A stretch of DNA of 60,713 nucleotides from Desulfomonilaceae bacterium. GTDB taxonomy: Bacteria; Desulfobacterota; Desulfomonilia; Desulfomonilales; Desulfomonilaceae. Made by a program: the position numbers and the translations under genes. The notes under the pieces were generated by a model that was not told the origin of the DNA, did no database searches, and saw only the letters and a list, made by a program, of their open reading frames with translations. Where the stretch lies: assembly GCA_031082285.1 (NCBI GenBank), contig JAVHLK010000021.1, forward strand, positions 1 through 60,713. The letters run 5' to 3'. This document shows, piece by piece, positions 8,866 through 18,658 of the stretch; positions within the stretch are counted from its first letter, which is position 1, and each line of letters begins with the position of its first letter.

Positions 8866-10365
8866 TCATCTCCGGCCCTCAGTGTCGGTAAATTCGGGGA
8901 GCCGGGGTTTCTCGCCGCAAAACGAAACCAAAGCTTTCTCCAGGGGATCGCGACGACCCGCGGACGCCATCTCCTTGAGGAACTCTCCTGCTTCGGGTTT
9001 CTCAAACCAACCCATGCCGAAGCGCATTTCAATGAACTGCCGCAGGACGTGGGCCCCTCCCCAGGCCATGAGGTAATCCAGGGCATAGAAGTCCGGTTCC
9101 ATGTCAATCAGGTACCCCACCGGTTCATACACGAATCCGGTCGCGTCTTCAAGATGACGGCAATACGGCTCCGGATTCTTGATTTCACCACTCTCGTGCA
9201 GTTCCTTTTCCGCAAGAAATTTTCCTATGTGACGCCGTATCAGGCATAACTTCTTCGTTCGGAACAGTCCGGCCAGTTCCTTGGCTTTGTCCGACGGCAT
9301 CCCCGCGATTTTGGTGAGCCAGTACTCGTTTTCGACAAGGTCTTGGAAGAAAAAGGCATACGTCTCATCCAAGGCAGGCGATCTGTACAGGCGTCGGTAT
9401 TCGACGGGCAAATTCGGATTGAAGTGGGAGATGAAGTACGCGTGCCCCATTTCGTGCAGCAAGGTCTCGGCGTCGATCAGCCCTCCCACGGGGTTGACCA
9501 GGACATGAACCTGGCCGGGTACTTCCACACCAATACAGATCCCGTTGGGGTTCTTGGTTGAAGAGACGGTCAGGTCAGTAGTCACGTCGGTCCGCGCAGA
9601 CAAGACAAACCCGAGCCCCTGGAAGGTCCGGTGAATCAACTCTCTCAGATCCGACACGGAGAAGTACTCGTCGAAACGCCTGATCCTCACCAAATAGAGC
9701 GCATGGTACCGGCTCAGGTGAGAGAAGGGTCTTCCGATGATCTCCTCGACCCACGGGACAATTCCCGCGAGGTAGGCATCTTTGGTCGTATCCAAGTACC
9801 TCCTCATGATGCCGGCCGTCTCATCGAAGTCGACCTGTTTCTTGGCCTCCGCATAGCGGACGTAATTGTCGTATCCGAACCGTTGAGTGACCGTACGGAC
9901 GGTCAGTTCAAGCATACCCAAGAGCATGGGATTGATGATGCCCTTGAGAAAGATGGAATTCTCTTTCTGCATCGCTTCCCGTTTGTCGAAATCAGCCTGG
10001 GCCTGGAGCCACGGGACCACCTCCAACGCGGGGATCTTTTCTCCCCCAACGTGCATTCTGCCTCGTTCCATGTAAAAGCGCAGCATGTCCCCGAGGGAAG
10101 CCGTCTCCTCTTCCACGACCAGATCCATGCACGCAAACATGATGCGTTCAATTCTCTCGGCTTCTTCGGTACTGCCCGCGGACTTCATGGATTTTCGCAG
10201 GAACTCCAATGTCTTGGGCCGCAGCGGTGCCGGACGGGACTGCAGGATGTCCAGTGTATTCAGAGCCGAGGGGGTTCCCATGAGCTGGTCCACGGTCATA
10301 CGCGCCAGCTCGCGGTGAACCGCGTCGATCTGTTCCATCACAATTTCCACGGTCAGTTGACTCAC
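8866..10365 (-). CDS. M3-like zinc metallopeptidase (oligopeptidase/carboxypeptidase fold)
   Basis: The 499-residue, mostly helical protein has the gluzincin signature HEMGH at 304-308 and a third-ligand Glu at 333 (LDETYAFFFQDL), the spacing seen in M3 peptidases. No signal peptide is visible, so it is probably cytoplasmic and trims peptides. The family is usually longer (about 550-680 residues); here the N-terminal part is diverged. The start is GTG with GGGAGG at good spacing. It lies 200 bp upstream of metX in the same orientation, but a functional link is not evident. Confidence 0.8.
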   Translation of the reverse strand: MSQLTVEIVMEQIDAVHRELARMTVDQLMGTPSALNTLDILQSRPAPLRPKTLEFLRKSMKSAGSTEEAERIERIMFACMDLVVEEETASLGDMLRFYMERGRMHVGGEKIPALEVVPWLQAQADFDKREAMQKENSIFLKGIINPMLLGMLELTVRTVTQRFGYDNYVRYAEAKKQVDFDETAGIMRRYLDTTKDAYLAGIVPWVEEIIGRPFSHLSRYHALYLVRIRRFDEYFSVSDLRELIHRTFQGLGFVLSARTDVTTDLTVSSTKNPNGICIGVEVPGQVHVLVNPVGGLIDAETLLHEMGHAYFISHFNPNLPVEYRRLYRSPALDETYAFFFQDLVENEYWLTKIAGMPSDKAKELAGLFRTKKLCLIRRHIGKFLAEKELHESGEIKNPEPYCRHLEDATGFVYEPVGYLIDMEPDFYALDYLMAWGGAHVLRQFIEMRFGMGWFEKPEAGEFLKEMASAGRRDPLEKALVSFCGEKPRLPEFTDTEGRR

Positions 10366-10639
10366 GTTACCTCCCTATGAGTGCGAGAACCTGCGAACGG
10401 ACCCGCCTCCGTGTTCGCATTGCGCCGCACCACGCATGCATCACGTCGCACCGGAGCAGTGCTGCAGCGCGTCGGCAAGCGATGGCGTGGGCACACATCC
10501 CTGACTTCGACAGGTATAAAATCACACTGAAGTGATTGCAAGGCAAGTATACGTGTCCGGAACTCTCTGCCGGTGGGAGACTAGCGAGTTCCCGGATGGG
10601 CGGACGCGGTCTGCCGACCGGTCCCTCGAGCGGTCGTGA

Positions 10640-10828
10640 TCAGGCCCATTTGGCGCGCTGGCCGGAATAGTTCCTTTGGCCGTTGTTCTTGCGATTATTA
10701 GGTCTGTTCTGATTGTTGTACCGATTTTTCTTGTTCATGAGACAATCCCACGAACAGTAACCGTACTCCGAATATGTCATTGTTGGTGATGCGACATATT
10801 CCTTGCCGCATGTTTTGCATCTTTCCAA
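10640..10828 (-). CDS. small four-Cys zinc-ribbon-like protein
   Basis: The 62-residue protein has C4-x2-C7 and C25-x3-C29, a likely zinc site, and a basic Asn/Arg-rich tail (KKNRYNNQNRPNNRKNN) that could bind nucleic acid. The start is TTG preceded by an excellent AGGAGG at 7 bases, the main reason to call it. Nothing is known of its role, and it is transcribed alone, away from the peptidase gene by about 270 bp. Confidence 0.65.
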   Translation of the reverse strand: MERCKTCGKEYVASPTMTYSEYGYCSWDCLMNKKNRYNNQNRPNNRKNNGQRNYSGQRAKWA

Positions 10829-11717
10829 AACTGTTCCTCCTTTGAACGGCTTAGCTATTCCAACCGTTTTCTGAACTTATTTGTGACGCCGTTACGAAAA
10901 CGCAATCGGCTTACCTGATCGTTTTTTAATGCGGACAGACACCGCTGTATAGTCCCGTCGATCGTCAATGTCAACGATTTTTGCACTCCATGCACGACTC
11001 CACGCCGGCGAAGGGACGAATGCCCGATCCGAAAAACCTCTCTTCCCGCCGGCGACCGAACGCAGCGCACTCTGCGTCAGTCGTGCACAAGACCCACCCG
11101 CGAGTGTCATCCCTATTTGAACGCTGCAGGATTACCCTGTAATCCGGAAAAGACCGTTACGTGGAATTCGAGATGCCGTTACCTTACGCGGTGGTCTTCA
11201 GTCGACTTCATGGCCGACTGAATCCATTACTTCAAAATTCCGCATTCATCCCCATCGTCTCATTGGAGCCAAGCGGCCCCGGAGGGCACCGATTGGTGTT
11301 TCCTTCGCACTTCACGGCCACTCGGTTCCTACTGTCAGACACCCGAGACGTGAAGTGGTTCGCCGATCGGAAGATGATTCGAGTCGTTATCTGAGTCTGG
11401 TGTCTTAGCCTACCACAGACCGCTTACACCCCTTGAGTCGAACGTACCATTCGGTGGTCAATTACCACGGCCATTTACCGGGGTCAAGCTAAGTTGAGGG
11501 GGGCTCTTCGAATTTTCCGACCTTTTCGTAAAGGCCTCTTATTGTATTTAACACCTGTTGTCCCACTTGTCAAACCCCCACCTTCACTCACGAGCAACAA
11601 ATTCGGAATCTCCTGATCTCCGAGGAGAAACAGGCGTCAAATCAAATCTTTTTGACTTTCGTCACCCTATTCTTTATGGTATACGACTGCCCCATTGGCG
11701 ACTCGGAAGATTACGGC
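10829..11717. other. 889-bp region without a supported gene
   Basis: Short open frames on both strands have no ribosome binding site and look random. One GTG-started 77-codon frame at 11161-11394 (+) cannot be excluded but has no recognisable feature. The last 200 bp are AT-richer and probably hold the promoter of the lipoprotein gene. Confidence 0.5.
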
Positions 11718-12128
11718 ATGATCCATTACAGCAAACTGCTCGGCATCTCTGTTGCATGTATGGTCCTTATGTCATGCACTTATGCCAAGTACCTCAAAGG
11801 AGGTATCTACAAGGATCTCGATATGGATCTTACCATTGTCGGTTTACAGCAAGATCCCGCCAAGTACCTCAACAAGGACATTGTCTTCTCGGTACGATAC
11901 TACAAGAAAGGCAATCTGCCGTGTCCCCTTGGAGACGATTACGTGAATTTCATCATAATGGATCGCGTAAGCTATATTACCCTCGACAAAGTTTGGATGA
12001 AGACGGACAAAGCGGACGTCCTGGATAGCCTCAAAGAGGCTGAGACAATAGTCATGAGAGCCAGAGTCTTCAGGGTCGACAGCAAGAAGGACCCGAACCT
12101 CGAAGCGTTGGAAATTGTACCGGAATAG
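11718..12128 (+). CDS. small predicted lipoprotein, unknown function
   Basis: The 136-residue protein starts at ATG 11718 (MIHYSKLLGISVACMVLMSC), giving a short basic N-terminus, a hydrophobic stretch and a lipobox-like LMSC at about residue 20, so it is probably exported and lipid-anchored. The rest is rich in predicted beta strands (DLTIVGLQQDPAKYLNKDIVFSV is not longer than part of one strand pair) and could be an OB-fold-like domain. No family was recognised. It stands alone; metG follows about 250 bp later. Confidence 0.7.
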   Translation: MIHYSKLLGISVACMVLMSCTYAKYLKGGIYKDLDMDLTIVGLQQDPAKYLNKDIVFSVRYYKKGNLPCPLGDDYVNFIIMDRVSYITLDKVWMKTDKADVLDSLKEAETIVMRARVFRVDSKKDPNLEALEIVPE

Positions 12129-12376
12129 ATCCGTGGGGTACGGAATGAGGTCCTTGGGATCTCACTAAATGCGAACCGACGGACCGAGCGCGAATGGGCC
12201 CGCCCACGCGTTTACGCGTACGGGTCGCAACGGCGGCCCGTAAGACCGGCCAACGGCGCGCCGAAACCGATTCCCGCGGGTACCCAGACGATTTCACGGC
12301 ACCGGACATTCCCCGGCATTCCATTGAAACGACTGTTGATCGGCGGAGTGAATCGCCGCCGATCGGGAGAGACCAA

Positions 12377-14410
12377 TTGAGGAGAATCCTAGTTACCAGC
12401 GCGCTCCCCTATGCAAACGGGGACATCCATATCGGCCACCTCGTAGAGTATATCCAAACGGACATCTATGTCCGATTCCTGCGGCTCACCGGACGGGACG
12501 TGATCTATATGTGCGCATCGGACGCGCACGGCACCCCAATAGAGATTAACGCGGCCAAGCGGGGCATCACTCCCCAAGAGTTGGTCGAGACGTTCCACCA
12601 AAGACATGAGGACGATTTCTCGCGGTTCGAAGTCGGGTTCGACGAGTTTTACACGACCGATTCCCCCGAGAACCGGCACCATTCGGAAACCATCTATCTG
12701 CGCGCAAGAGAGAAGGGCCATATCGACACGAAGGACATAGAGCAGTACTACTGCACCGCGTGCAAGCGATTCCTTCCGGACCGGTACATCAGGGGGACCT
12801 GCCCAAAACCCGAGTGCGGGGCGCAGGACCAGTACGGCGACGTGTGCGAAGTATGCGGCGCGACCTATCGCCCCACCGAACTCCTTGATGCGCACTGTGC
12901 CGTCTGCGGGGCGGTCCCGGTTCTTCGCACATCGAAACACTTCTTCTTCAGGCTCCGGGACTTCAATGAATTCCTCATCGACTGGACTTCACACCCCAAT
13001 CGGCTTCAGGACGAAGTCCGGGCTTATGTGCGCAACTGGATCGATCAAGGTTTGCAGGATTGGGACATTTCCCGCGACGGGCCCTATTTCGGCTTCAAGA
13101 TCCCCGGCGAAGAAGACAAATTCTTCTATGTCTGGTTGGATGCGCCCATAGGATACATCGCAGCCACCGAACACTATTGCCGACAACGAGCGGACCGGGA
13201 TGTCGGAGACTACTGGCTGGACCACGACGCGGATGTTGAAATACACCATTTCATCGGTAAGGACATCATGTATTTCCATACCTTGTTCTGGCCGGCCATG
13301 CTCAAGGCCGCTCAGTACAGGACTCCCGACACGGTACACGTTCACGGGTTCCTGACCGTGGATTCACGCAAGATGTCCAAGAGCCGCGGCACGTTCATCA
13401 CGGCACGGCAATTCGCCGACGCGCTGAGTCCGTGGTACTTGCGCTACTACTACGCCTCGAAACTCGGCAATTCAATCGATGACCTGGATCTCAACGTTGA
13501 AGAATTCGTCAACCGGACGAACGCGGAGCTGGTCAACAACATTACCAATCTGATAAGTCGGACGATCGGATTTCTCAATAAGCGGCTGGATTCCCGCATC
13601 GGCGTGTTGCCGGAAGACGTCTGCGGACCGGGCAAGGCCATACGGCAGATCCTGGACGTCGATGTTCCCGCATGCCGTGACGCGTATGAAAAGCTCCAGT
13701 TCGGCACCGCAGTGCGGCATATCCTTTCCATTTCCGATATCGCCAACAACTACATCCAGACGCACGAGCCCTGGGCGGCCATCAAGGACGATCCCGAGTC
13801 GGCGCGAAACATCCTCACCTTCGCGGTCAATTGCGTGAAGGTCATCGCCGTCTTGCTCAAACCCATCGTCCCTTCATATTGTGGAAAGATCGAGGAGATG
13901 CTCGGCCTGGGGGATCTCACATGGCACGATGCCGCGTTCGATCTTGAGAACCGCGACGTCGGCACCTTCGAGAAACTTCTCGACCGTCTGGAGCCGGGTG
14001 CGTTCGAACGCCTCATTGAGATGAGTCGCCAAAGCCTGCAGGAGGCTGAACACGCAGCCCAGCCGGCCGTGCCGGAATTCAAGGAGCAGATCACCATTGA
14101 GGAATTCTCGCGCATCGACCTCAGGGCCGGTAAGGTCATCGCAGCTGAAGCCGTGGAAGGATCCGACAAACTTATCAAGCTCGAGATGGACCTGGGACGC
14201 GAGAGCCGCACCGTTTTCGCCGGTATAAAGGAATCGTACGCACCTCAGGACCTTCTCGGGTTGACGCTCGCGGTCGTGTGTAACCTGAAGCCCAGGAAAA
14301 TGCGTTTTGGCGTGAGTCAAGGAATGGTCCTCGCCTCGGAAGACACATCCGGCAGGATCGTGGTCTGTCGGCTCCACGACGGCGTCCCCGCGGGGACGCC
14401 TATCAGGTGA
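12377..14410 (+). CDS. metG: methionyl-tRNA synthetase with C-terminal tRNA-binding domain
   Basis: Charges tRNA-Met. The TTG at 12377 is chosen because it directly starts the family N-terminus (RRILVTSALPYANGDIHIGH) and has GGGAG about 7 bases upstream; the frame is open 61 codons further but that part is not protein-like. The 677-residue protein has the class I HIGH motif at 18-21, a four-Cys-pair zinc knuckle region (CTACKRF, CGAQDQYGDVCEVCGA, CAVCGA), KMSKS at 332-336 and an EMAPII-like tRNA-binding domain from about residue 575 (IDLRAGKVIAAEAVEGSDKL). Confidence 0.95.
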   Translation: MRRILVTSALPYANGDIHIGHLVEYIQTDIYVRFLRLTGRDVIYMCASDAHGTPIEINAAKRGITPQELVETFHQRHEDDFSRFEVGFDEFYTTDSPENRHHSETIYLRAREKGHIDTKDIEQYYCTACKRFLPDRYIRGTCPKPECGAQDQYGDVCEVCGATYRPTELLDAHCAVCGAVPVLRTSKHFFFRLRDFNEFLIDWTSHPNRLQDEVRAYVRNWIDQGLQDWDISRDGPYFGFKIPGEEDKFFYVWLDAPIGYIAATEHYCRQRADRDVGDYWLDHDADVEIHHFIGKDIMYFHTLFWPAMLKAAQYRTPDTVHVHGFLTVDSRKMSKSRGTFITARQFADALSPWYLRYYYASKLGNSIDDLDLNVEEFVNRTNAELVNNITNLISRTIGFLNKRLDSRIGVLPEDVCGPGKAIRQILDVDVPACRDAYEKLQFGTAVRHILSISDIANNYIQTHEPWAAIKDDPESARNILTFAVNCVKVIAVLLKPIVPSYCGKIEEMLGLGDLTWHDAAFDLENRDVGTFEKLLDRLEPGAFERLIEMSRQSLQEAEHAAQPAVPEFKEQITIEEFSRIDLRAGKVIAAEAVEGSDKLIKLEMDLGRESRTVFAGIKESYAPQDLLGLTLAVVCNLKPRKMRFGVSQGMVLASEDTSGRIVVCRLHDGVPAGTPIR

Positions 14411-14449
14411 TTGCCGGCGGTCCGAGTGCGGCTGGACCGGACTTTGGTC

Positions 14450-14542
14450 CCAAACCTACGTACGCAGCGGAACCGGGATGACGGGCAGGGACGCCCGTCC
14501 CACGAAGACCCCAAACGTACGTGCGCAGCGGACCCGGTTGAC
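14450..14542 (+). repeat. two direct copies of a 32-bp repeat
   Basis: Copies at 14450-14482 and 14511-14542 share CCAAAC, TACGT, CGCAGCGGA, CCGG and TGAC with few mismatches, period about 61 bp. They lie just after the metG stop. Confidence 0.6.
14480..14499 (+). terminator. possible metG transcription terminator stem-loop
   Basis: GACGGGC, loop AGGGAC, GCCCGTC, 70 bp after the metG stop. There is no T run, so it may only be a stem or aid rho-dependent ending. Confidence 0.35.
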
Positions 14543-14867
14543 GTTCATATGAAAGCCGATCTTGGGGGCAGTTTCTCCGCACGGCTTCCCATCCGATACT
14601 TGTGCGAGCATATGGAAAAAACTTGCACCGCGGCCGCGTTAAAAGTAGAATCGCCTATGCCTATCAATCTTACCTTGGACTAACCGTAACAAACCGGACG
14701 GAGCATTCCGTCACGTTCGATCGAGGTTCTATTCTTGGCGCTCACTGCCGTACTTGGCCGTTCAGGCCGCGTTCCTATCGTTTCAGTCCATCAACCCCTT
14801 TCCGGCGGATGCTCGGGAAAAGGGGAGAAACCGTACCGGTAACACTACAACACGGAGGGAGATGCTG

Positions 14868-16247
14868 ATGACGGTAAAGATTTTTCTCAATGAGGACGAG
14901 ATTCCCCGCCAGTGGTACAACATTGCCGCGGACATGCCAACTCCAATGCAGCCGCCTCTACATCCGGGAACCGGCCAACCGATTGGCCCGGAGGATCTCG
15001 CCCCGGTTTTTCCCATGAACCTTATCGAACAGGAGGTGAGCCAGGAACGGTGGATAGACATCCCCGACGAGGTCCTGGACAAACTCCTCATCTGGCGTCC
15101 CTCTCCTCTTTACAGAGCAGTGAAGTTGGAGCAGCATTTGCAGTGTCCGGTCAAGATCTATTACAAGAACGAGGGAGTGAGCCCGGCCGGGAGTCACAAG
15201 CCCAACACGGCCATTCCGCAGGTCTATTACAACAAGGTGTTCGGTATCAAGAGAATTTCCACTGAGACGGGAGCGGGCCAGTGGGGCAGTGCACTGAGTT
15301 TTGCGTGCAACCAGTTCGGGCTCGAAGCCAAGGTCTATATGGTCCGCATAAGTTTTGAGCAGAAGCCCTATCGAAGGCTTATGATGAACACCTGGGGAGC
15401 TACGTGCATTCCCAGCCCCAGTACGGAAACCGAAGCAGGCAGGTCAATCCTCGCGAAGGACCCCAATTCTCCCGGAAGCTTGGGCATTGCCATCAGCGAG
15501 GCGGTTGAAGACGCGGTGACGAGCGAGGCCCAGGGCCGCCCCTCGACACGGTACTCTCTTGGAAGCGTGTTGAACCACGTCATGCTTCACCAGACCATTA
15601 TCGGCCTGGAGGCGAAGAAACAGCTCAAGATTGCCGGCGACTATCCCGACATCGTCATTGGATGCGCCGGTGGAGGCAGCAATTTCGCAGGCTGCGCGTT
15701 CCCCTTCCTGGCCGACAAGATCGCGGGAAAGGAAATTCAAGTCATCGCGGCCGAGCCGTTCTCCTGTCCCACCATGACCAAGGGGATATTCGCCTACGAT
15801 TTCGGCGACACGGTTCAGATGACCCCTTTGCTCCCCATGCACACCCTGGGGCATTCCTTTATCCCGGCACCCATTCACGCGGGAGGCCTTCGCTATCACG
15901 GTATGGCGCCCCTGGTAAGCCAATTGATTCTCGACGGACTCATCGAGCCGAGGGCCATTCATCAGCTGGAGACTTTTAACGCAGGAGTAACCTGGGCCAG
16001 GACAGAGGGCTTTATCAGTGCTCCGGAGACAAACCACGCCCTGGCGGCGGTGATTCAGGAGGCTAAGAAAGCCAAGGAAGAAGGCAAGGAGAAGACCATT
16101 CTCGTAAACTGGAGCGGACACGGCCTTGTAGACCTTGCCGCGTACGACGCGTTCTTCCAGGGCAAACTGACGGATTACGAAATGCCTCAAGACGAGATCA
16201 ACGAAGCGCTCAAGGCCCTGGAAGGATTTCCGAAACCCAAGATGTAA
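14868..16247 (+). CDS. trpB: tryptophan synthase beta chain, TrpB2 type
   Basis: PLP enzyme condensing indole with serine to tryptophan. The 459-residue protein has the longer TrpB2-type N-terminus (about 60 residues before the common core), the PLP lysine in GSHKPNT (K111) and the phosphate-binding GCAGGGSNFAG loop. ATG 14868 is preceded by GGAGGG at 9 bases; an ATG two codons earlier is too close to the ribosome binding site. No trpA or other trp gene is adjacent, as is usual for TrpB2, which may act as an indole-salvage enzyme. Confidence 0.93.
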   Translation: MTVKIFLNEDEIPRQWYNIAADMPTPMQPPLHPGTGQPIGPEDLAPVFPMNLIEQEVSQERWIDIPDEVLDKLLIWRPSPLYRAVKLEQHLQCPVKIYYKNEGVSPAGSHKPNTAIPQVYYNKVFGIKRISTETGAGQWGSALSFACNQFGLEAKVYMVRISFEQKPYRRLMMNTWGATCIPSPSTETEAGRSILAKDPNSPGSLGIAISEAVEDAVTSEAQGRPSTRYSLGSVLNHVMLHQTIIGLEAKKQLKIAGDYPDIVIGCAGGGSNFAGCAFPFLADKIAGKEIQVIAAEPFSCPTMTKGIFAYDFGDTVQMTPLLPMHTLGHSFIPAPIHAGGLRYHGMAPLVSQLILDGLIEPRAIHQLETFNAGVTWARTEGFISAPETNHALAAVIQEAKKAKEEGKEKTILVNWSGHGLVDLAAYDAFFQGKLTDYEMPQDEINEALKALEGFPKPKM

Positions 16248-16460
16248 AATGTGACGAAGGCTCCCTCGAATGTCTCCGGTCATGCCGGTGAGACTATTCG
16301 TCAAGGATTCGGCGGAGCCGCGTGCGTAGGGAGTCCAACTCTTACTATGGGTGAATGAACCGGCGTCGCATCGCTCGAAACGATGCCGCTTGAGCCGAAG
16401 CCGGGGGATCGCGGATTCCGCGGTTCCCCCTCCTTCCCCGAGGGAACAAACGAGATTCGA

Positions 16461-16766
16461 ATGTCAAACTCCGATCCGCATCCGACCTACGAAGAAAAGG
16501 AGATACGCTGCCCAAAGCTGGGCGGGCCGGTGAATTTCGAATACTGCCGGCTTGAGCAATCCGACATGCCATGTTCCCGGGCGCTCACCTGTTGGTCCGT
16601 TCACTTCGACGTGGAAGCCTTCTTTCGGGAAGGCCTCACATCGGAAGACTTTGAGCGATGCTTCTTGACAGCCCCCCCGTCCAAGGTGGCGACTCTTCTC
16701 GAACTGGTGGAACGAGCGCGCAAGATTGCCGAAGATAAGAACGCCAAGAACAAAGAATTCCCCTGA
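16461..16766 (+). CDS. conserved-looking four-Cys protein of unknown function
   Basis: The 101-residue protein starts at ATG 16461 (MSNSDPHPTYEEKEIRCPKL). Four cysteines, C17, C29, C38 and C44, sit in a compact segment with Gly and Trp (CPKLGGPVNFEYC, PCSRALTCW), suggesting a zinc or Fe-S site; the rest is helical. I recall similar short proteins in Desulfobacterota but cannot assign a role. No clear ribosome binding site is seen. It could be cotranscribed with trpB 213 bp upstream. Confidence 0.65.
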   Translation: MSNSDPHPTYEEKEIRCPKLGGPVNFEYCRLEQSDMPCSRALTCWSVHFDVEAFFREGLTSEDFERCFLTAPPSKVATLLELVERARKIAEDKNAKNKEFP

Positions 16767-17095
16767 GCCCCAGGACGAGCGCCCCCGCCTGAATACACGG
16801 ACTTGAACGCGTGAGCCTGCCCGCAGGGTCGCGTTTTCTCCGCGAACACCGTCACTCCCTTCCTCAACGCGGTCGCATGGTGCGCAGGATGCCGCCAACG
16901 AAGGCACCCTGCTCGACACGGAAAGGCCGCGCCGCGCGAAGCGACGGTGGAGCCCTCGCAGAGAGAAGTTGTCTCATCGTTCGTACCATGTTAGCGTGAG
17001 GACATAGCCCAGCGTGTGCCTGCAATTCTCGTAGATGAACGCTTCATACGCCTGTGAACCGGGCGCACGCGCACCCTTTCAAGGAGAGTTACGGT
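16767..17095. other. 329-bp intergenic region
   Basis: Only a small CCTGC-CC-GCAGG hairpin is seen; no gene or clear promoter. Confidence 0.4.
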
Positions 17096-18511
17096 ATGCG
17101 GGGACGAGCGGGGGACGATATCATGTCCGACGGCATTGACGATCAAATCAGACGCAAGATGGAATCGAGGGGGATCGGGACTCCACACATTGAGCGCTTT
17201 CTACAGATGGTCCGCCGGGTCCGCGCGGACGATGCGGCCCATGTGCCTTTGTCCGGAGTGAGTGCACCCGACGCGGATCTGCTCTTATCACCCCCCTCGA
17301 ACGCGGAAGATTTGCGGGCATTGCACGACCGAGGCGTCTCGTTGTTGTCACAGGCCGTGGTGATCAAACTGAACGGCGGCCGGAGCACCACGATGGGGGG
17401 AGAGGTTCCAAAGGGAGCGTTGACAGCCAAGGACGGTCTGTCGTATCTCGAAATCATCATTCACCAGATGAGATGCTTTGAACGCCAATGGCAGGTTCAC
17501 GTGCCGCTGGTTTTGATGAACAGCTTTTTCACTCACGCGGCGACCATGGAGATCGTGAACCGAGCGGACTTTCCCGTGCTCACCTTTCTCCAGAATCCGG
17601 TCCCGCGCCTTGTTGAAGACACCCTTGCCCCCCTGTCCACGGGGACGGACGAAGATTGGGCTCCTGCAGGTCATGGCGACGTGTACACCGGACTCCTCTT
17701 GTCGGGCCTGCTGGAAAAACTTCGATCCGAAGGTCGACGGTGGGCCTTCATATCGAATCTCGACAATCTCGCCGCCCACCTGGACCCGTTCATTCCCGGA
17801 TTGATGGAAAGAGACGACATTGAATTCCTCCTTGAAGTCACGGACAGGACGGCACACGACAGAAAAGGCGGAACGCTGGTGGTTCGCAACGGCGGACTGT
17901 ATCTCTTGGAGATCGCTCAGGTGTCGGACGCGGACAGAGACCTGTTCATGGATGTGAACCTTTTCAGAGTGTTCAATACCAACAACGTGTGGGTGGATCT
18001 CGACGCGCTCGACCCGGTCGTGCGCGGGAATTCACTCGACCTCCCCATCATCCGGAATCGCAAGACCGTGGCAGGCACGCGGGTGATTCAGCTTGAAACA
18101 GCCATGGGAGCCGCCATCGGTTCGTTTGATCGATCCAGGGGGCTGAGGGTTGGGAGGGACCGGTTCTTCCCCACCAAGAAGGTTGAGGACCTTTTTGTTC
18201 TCCAATCGGACGCGTGCGTTCTGGATTCCCTGTTCCGACTGAGGAAGAACCCGGAACGGTCCGAGTCACTGTCCCATCGCCCTGCAGTGTCCTTCAGCCC
18301 GGAGTTTCTCGATTCGCCCCTTCGGATGACCGATCGTTTCGCCGATCCTTCTTCGGTATCTCTGGTTGACGCTGAATCGCTTTGGGTATCCGGTGACGTG
18401 TTCTTTGAACGGGATGTGAAGATAGAAGGCAACGTGAAGATCGTCCCCCCGCCGGCCACGCGTTTGACAATCCCGTCCGGCACGGTCCTTGTTGACGGCG
18501 AGTACCCATGA
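17096..18511 (+). CDS. UDPGP-family nucleotidyltransferase (UTP-glucose-1-phosphate uridylyltransferase-like)
   Basis: The 471-residue protein belongs to the eukaryotic-type UDP-sugar pyrophosphorylase family: KLNGG near residue 91 followed by TTMGGEVPKGAL, then FVLMNSFFTH-like (VLMNSFFTHAAT), PAGHGDVYTGL and a C-terminal left-handed beta-helix (GDVFFERDVKIEGNVKIVPP). The nucleotide loop reads NGGRSTTMG where the family normally has NGGLGTTMG. ATG 17096 has AGGAG at 9 bases. The next gene is a phosphohexomutase, 147 bp downstream, so the pair could make UDP-glucose or a related UDP-sugar from hexose-6-phosphate. Confidence 0.85.
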   Translation: MRGRAGDDIMSDGIDDQIRRKMESRGIGTPHIERFLQMVRRVRADDAAHVPLSGVSAPDADLLLSPPSNAEDLRALHDRGVSLLSQAVVIKLNGGRSTTMGGEVPKGALTAKDGLSYLEIIIHQMRCFERQWQVHVPLVLMNSFFTHAATMEIVNRADFPVLTFLQNPVPRLVEDTLAPLSTGTDEDWAPAGHGDVYTGLLLSGLLEKLRSEGRRWAFISNLDNLAAHLDPFIPGLMERDDIEFLLEVTDRTAHDRKGGTLVVRNGGLYLLEIAQVSDADRDLFMDVNLFRVFNTNNVWVDLDALDPVVRGNSLDLPIIRNRKTVAGTRVIQLETAMGAAIGSFDRSRGLRVGRDRFFPTKKVEDLFVLQSDACVLDSLFRLRKNPERSESLSHRPAVSFSPEFLDSPLRMTDRFADPSSVSLVDAESLWVSGDVFFERDVKIEGNVKIVPPPATRLTIPSGTVLVDGEYP

Positions 18512-18658
18512 CGAGGCACGCGGCGGTATCGACGCGAGACGGGCCGGAAACACGCGCCTTGCGTCCGCCCGCGGCGTTCTATATCTTTGAGCGCATGGGC
18601 TTTCGCGATGAATGGTGCGGGCTGCCGGTGAAAATATCTTGACGTGAAAGGAACGGTC

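Larger units (their letters stand above)
14411..14867. other. 457-bp intergenic region between metG and trpB
   Basis: Contains a direct repeat and a stem-loop (separate entries). No gene is seen. The remainder presumably carries the trpB promoter, which I could not place. Confidence 0.5.

Noticed and set aside
8667-9107. Long open frame upstream of metX on the minus strand
   Set aside because: Composition is not protein-like, it overlaps the peptidase gene, and metX has a good start with its own ribosome binding site.
11161-11394. 77-codon GTG-started ORF
   Set aside because: No ribosome binding site and no recognisable pattern; left only as a note.
12194-12376. Upstream extension of metG
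   Set aside because: Arg/Pro-rich, no family match, and the TTG at 12377 has a clear ribosome binding site.
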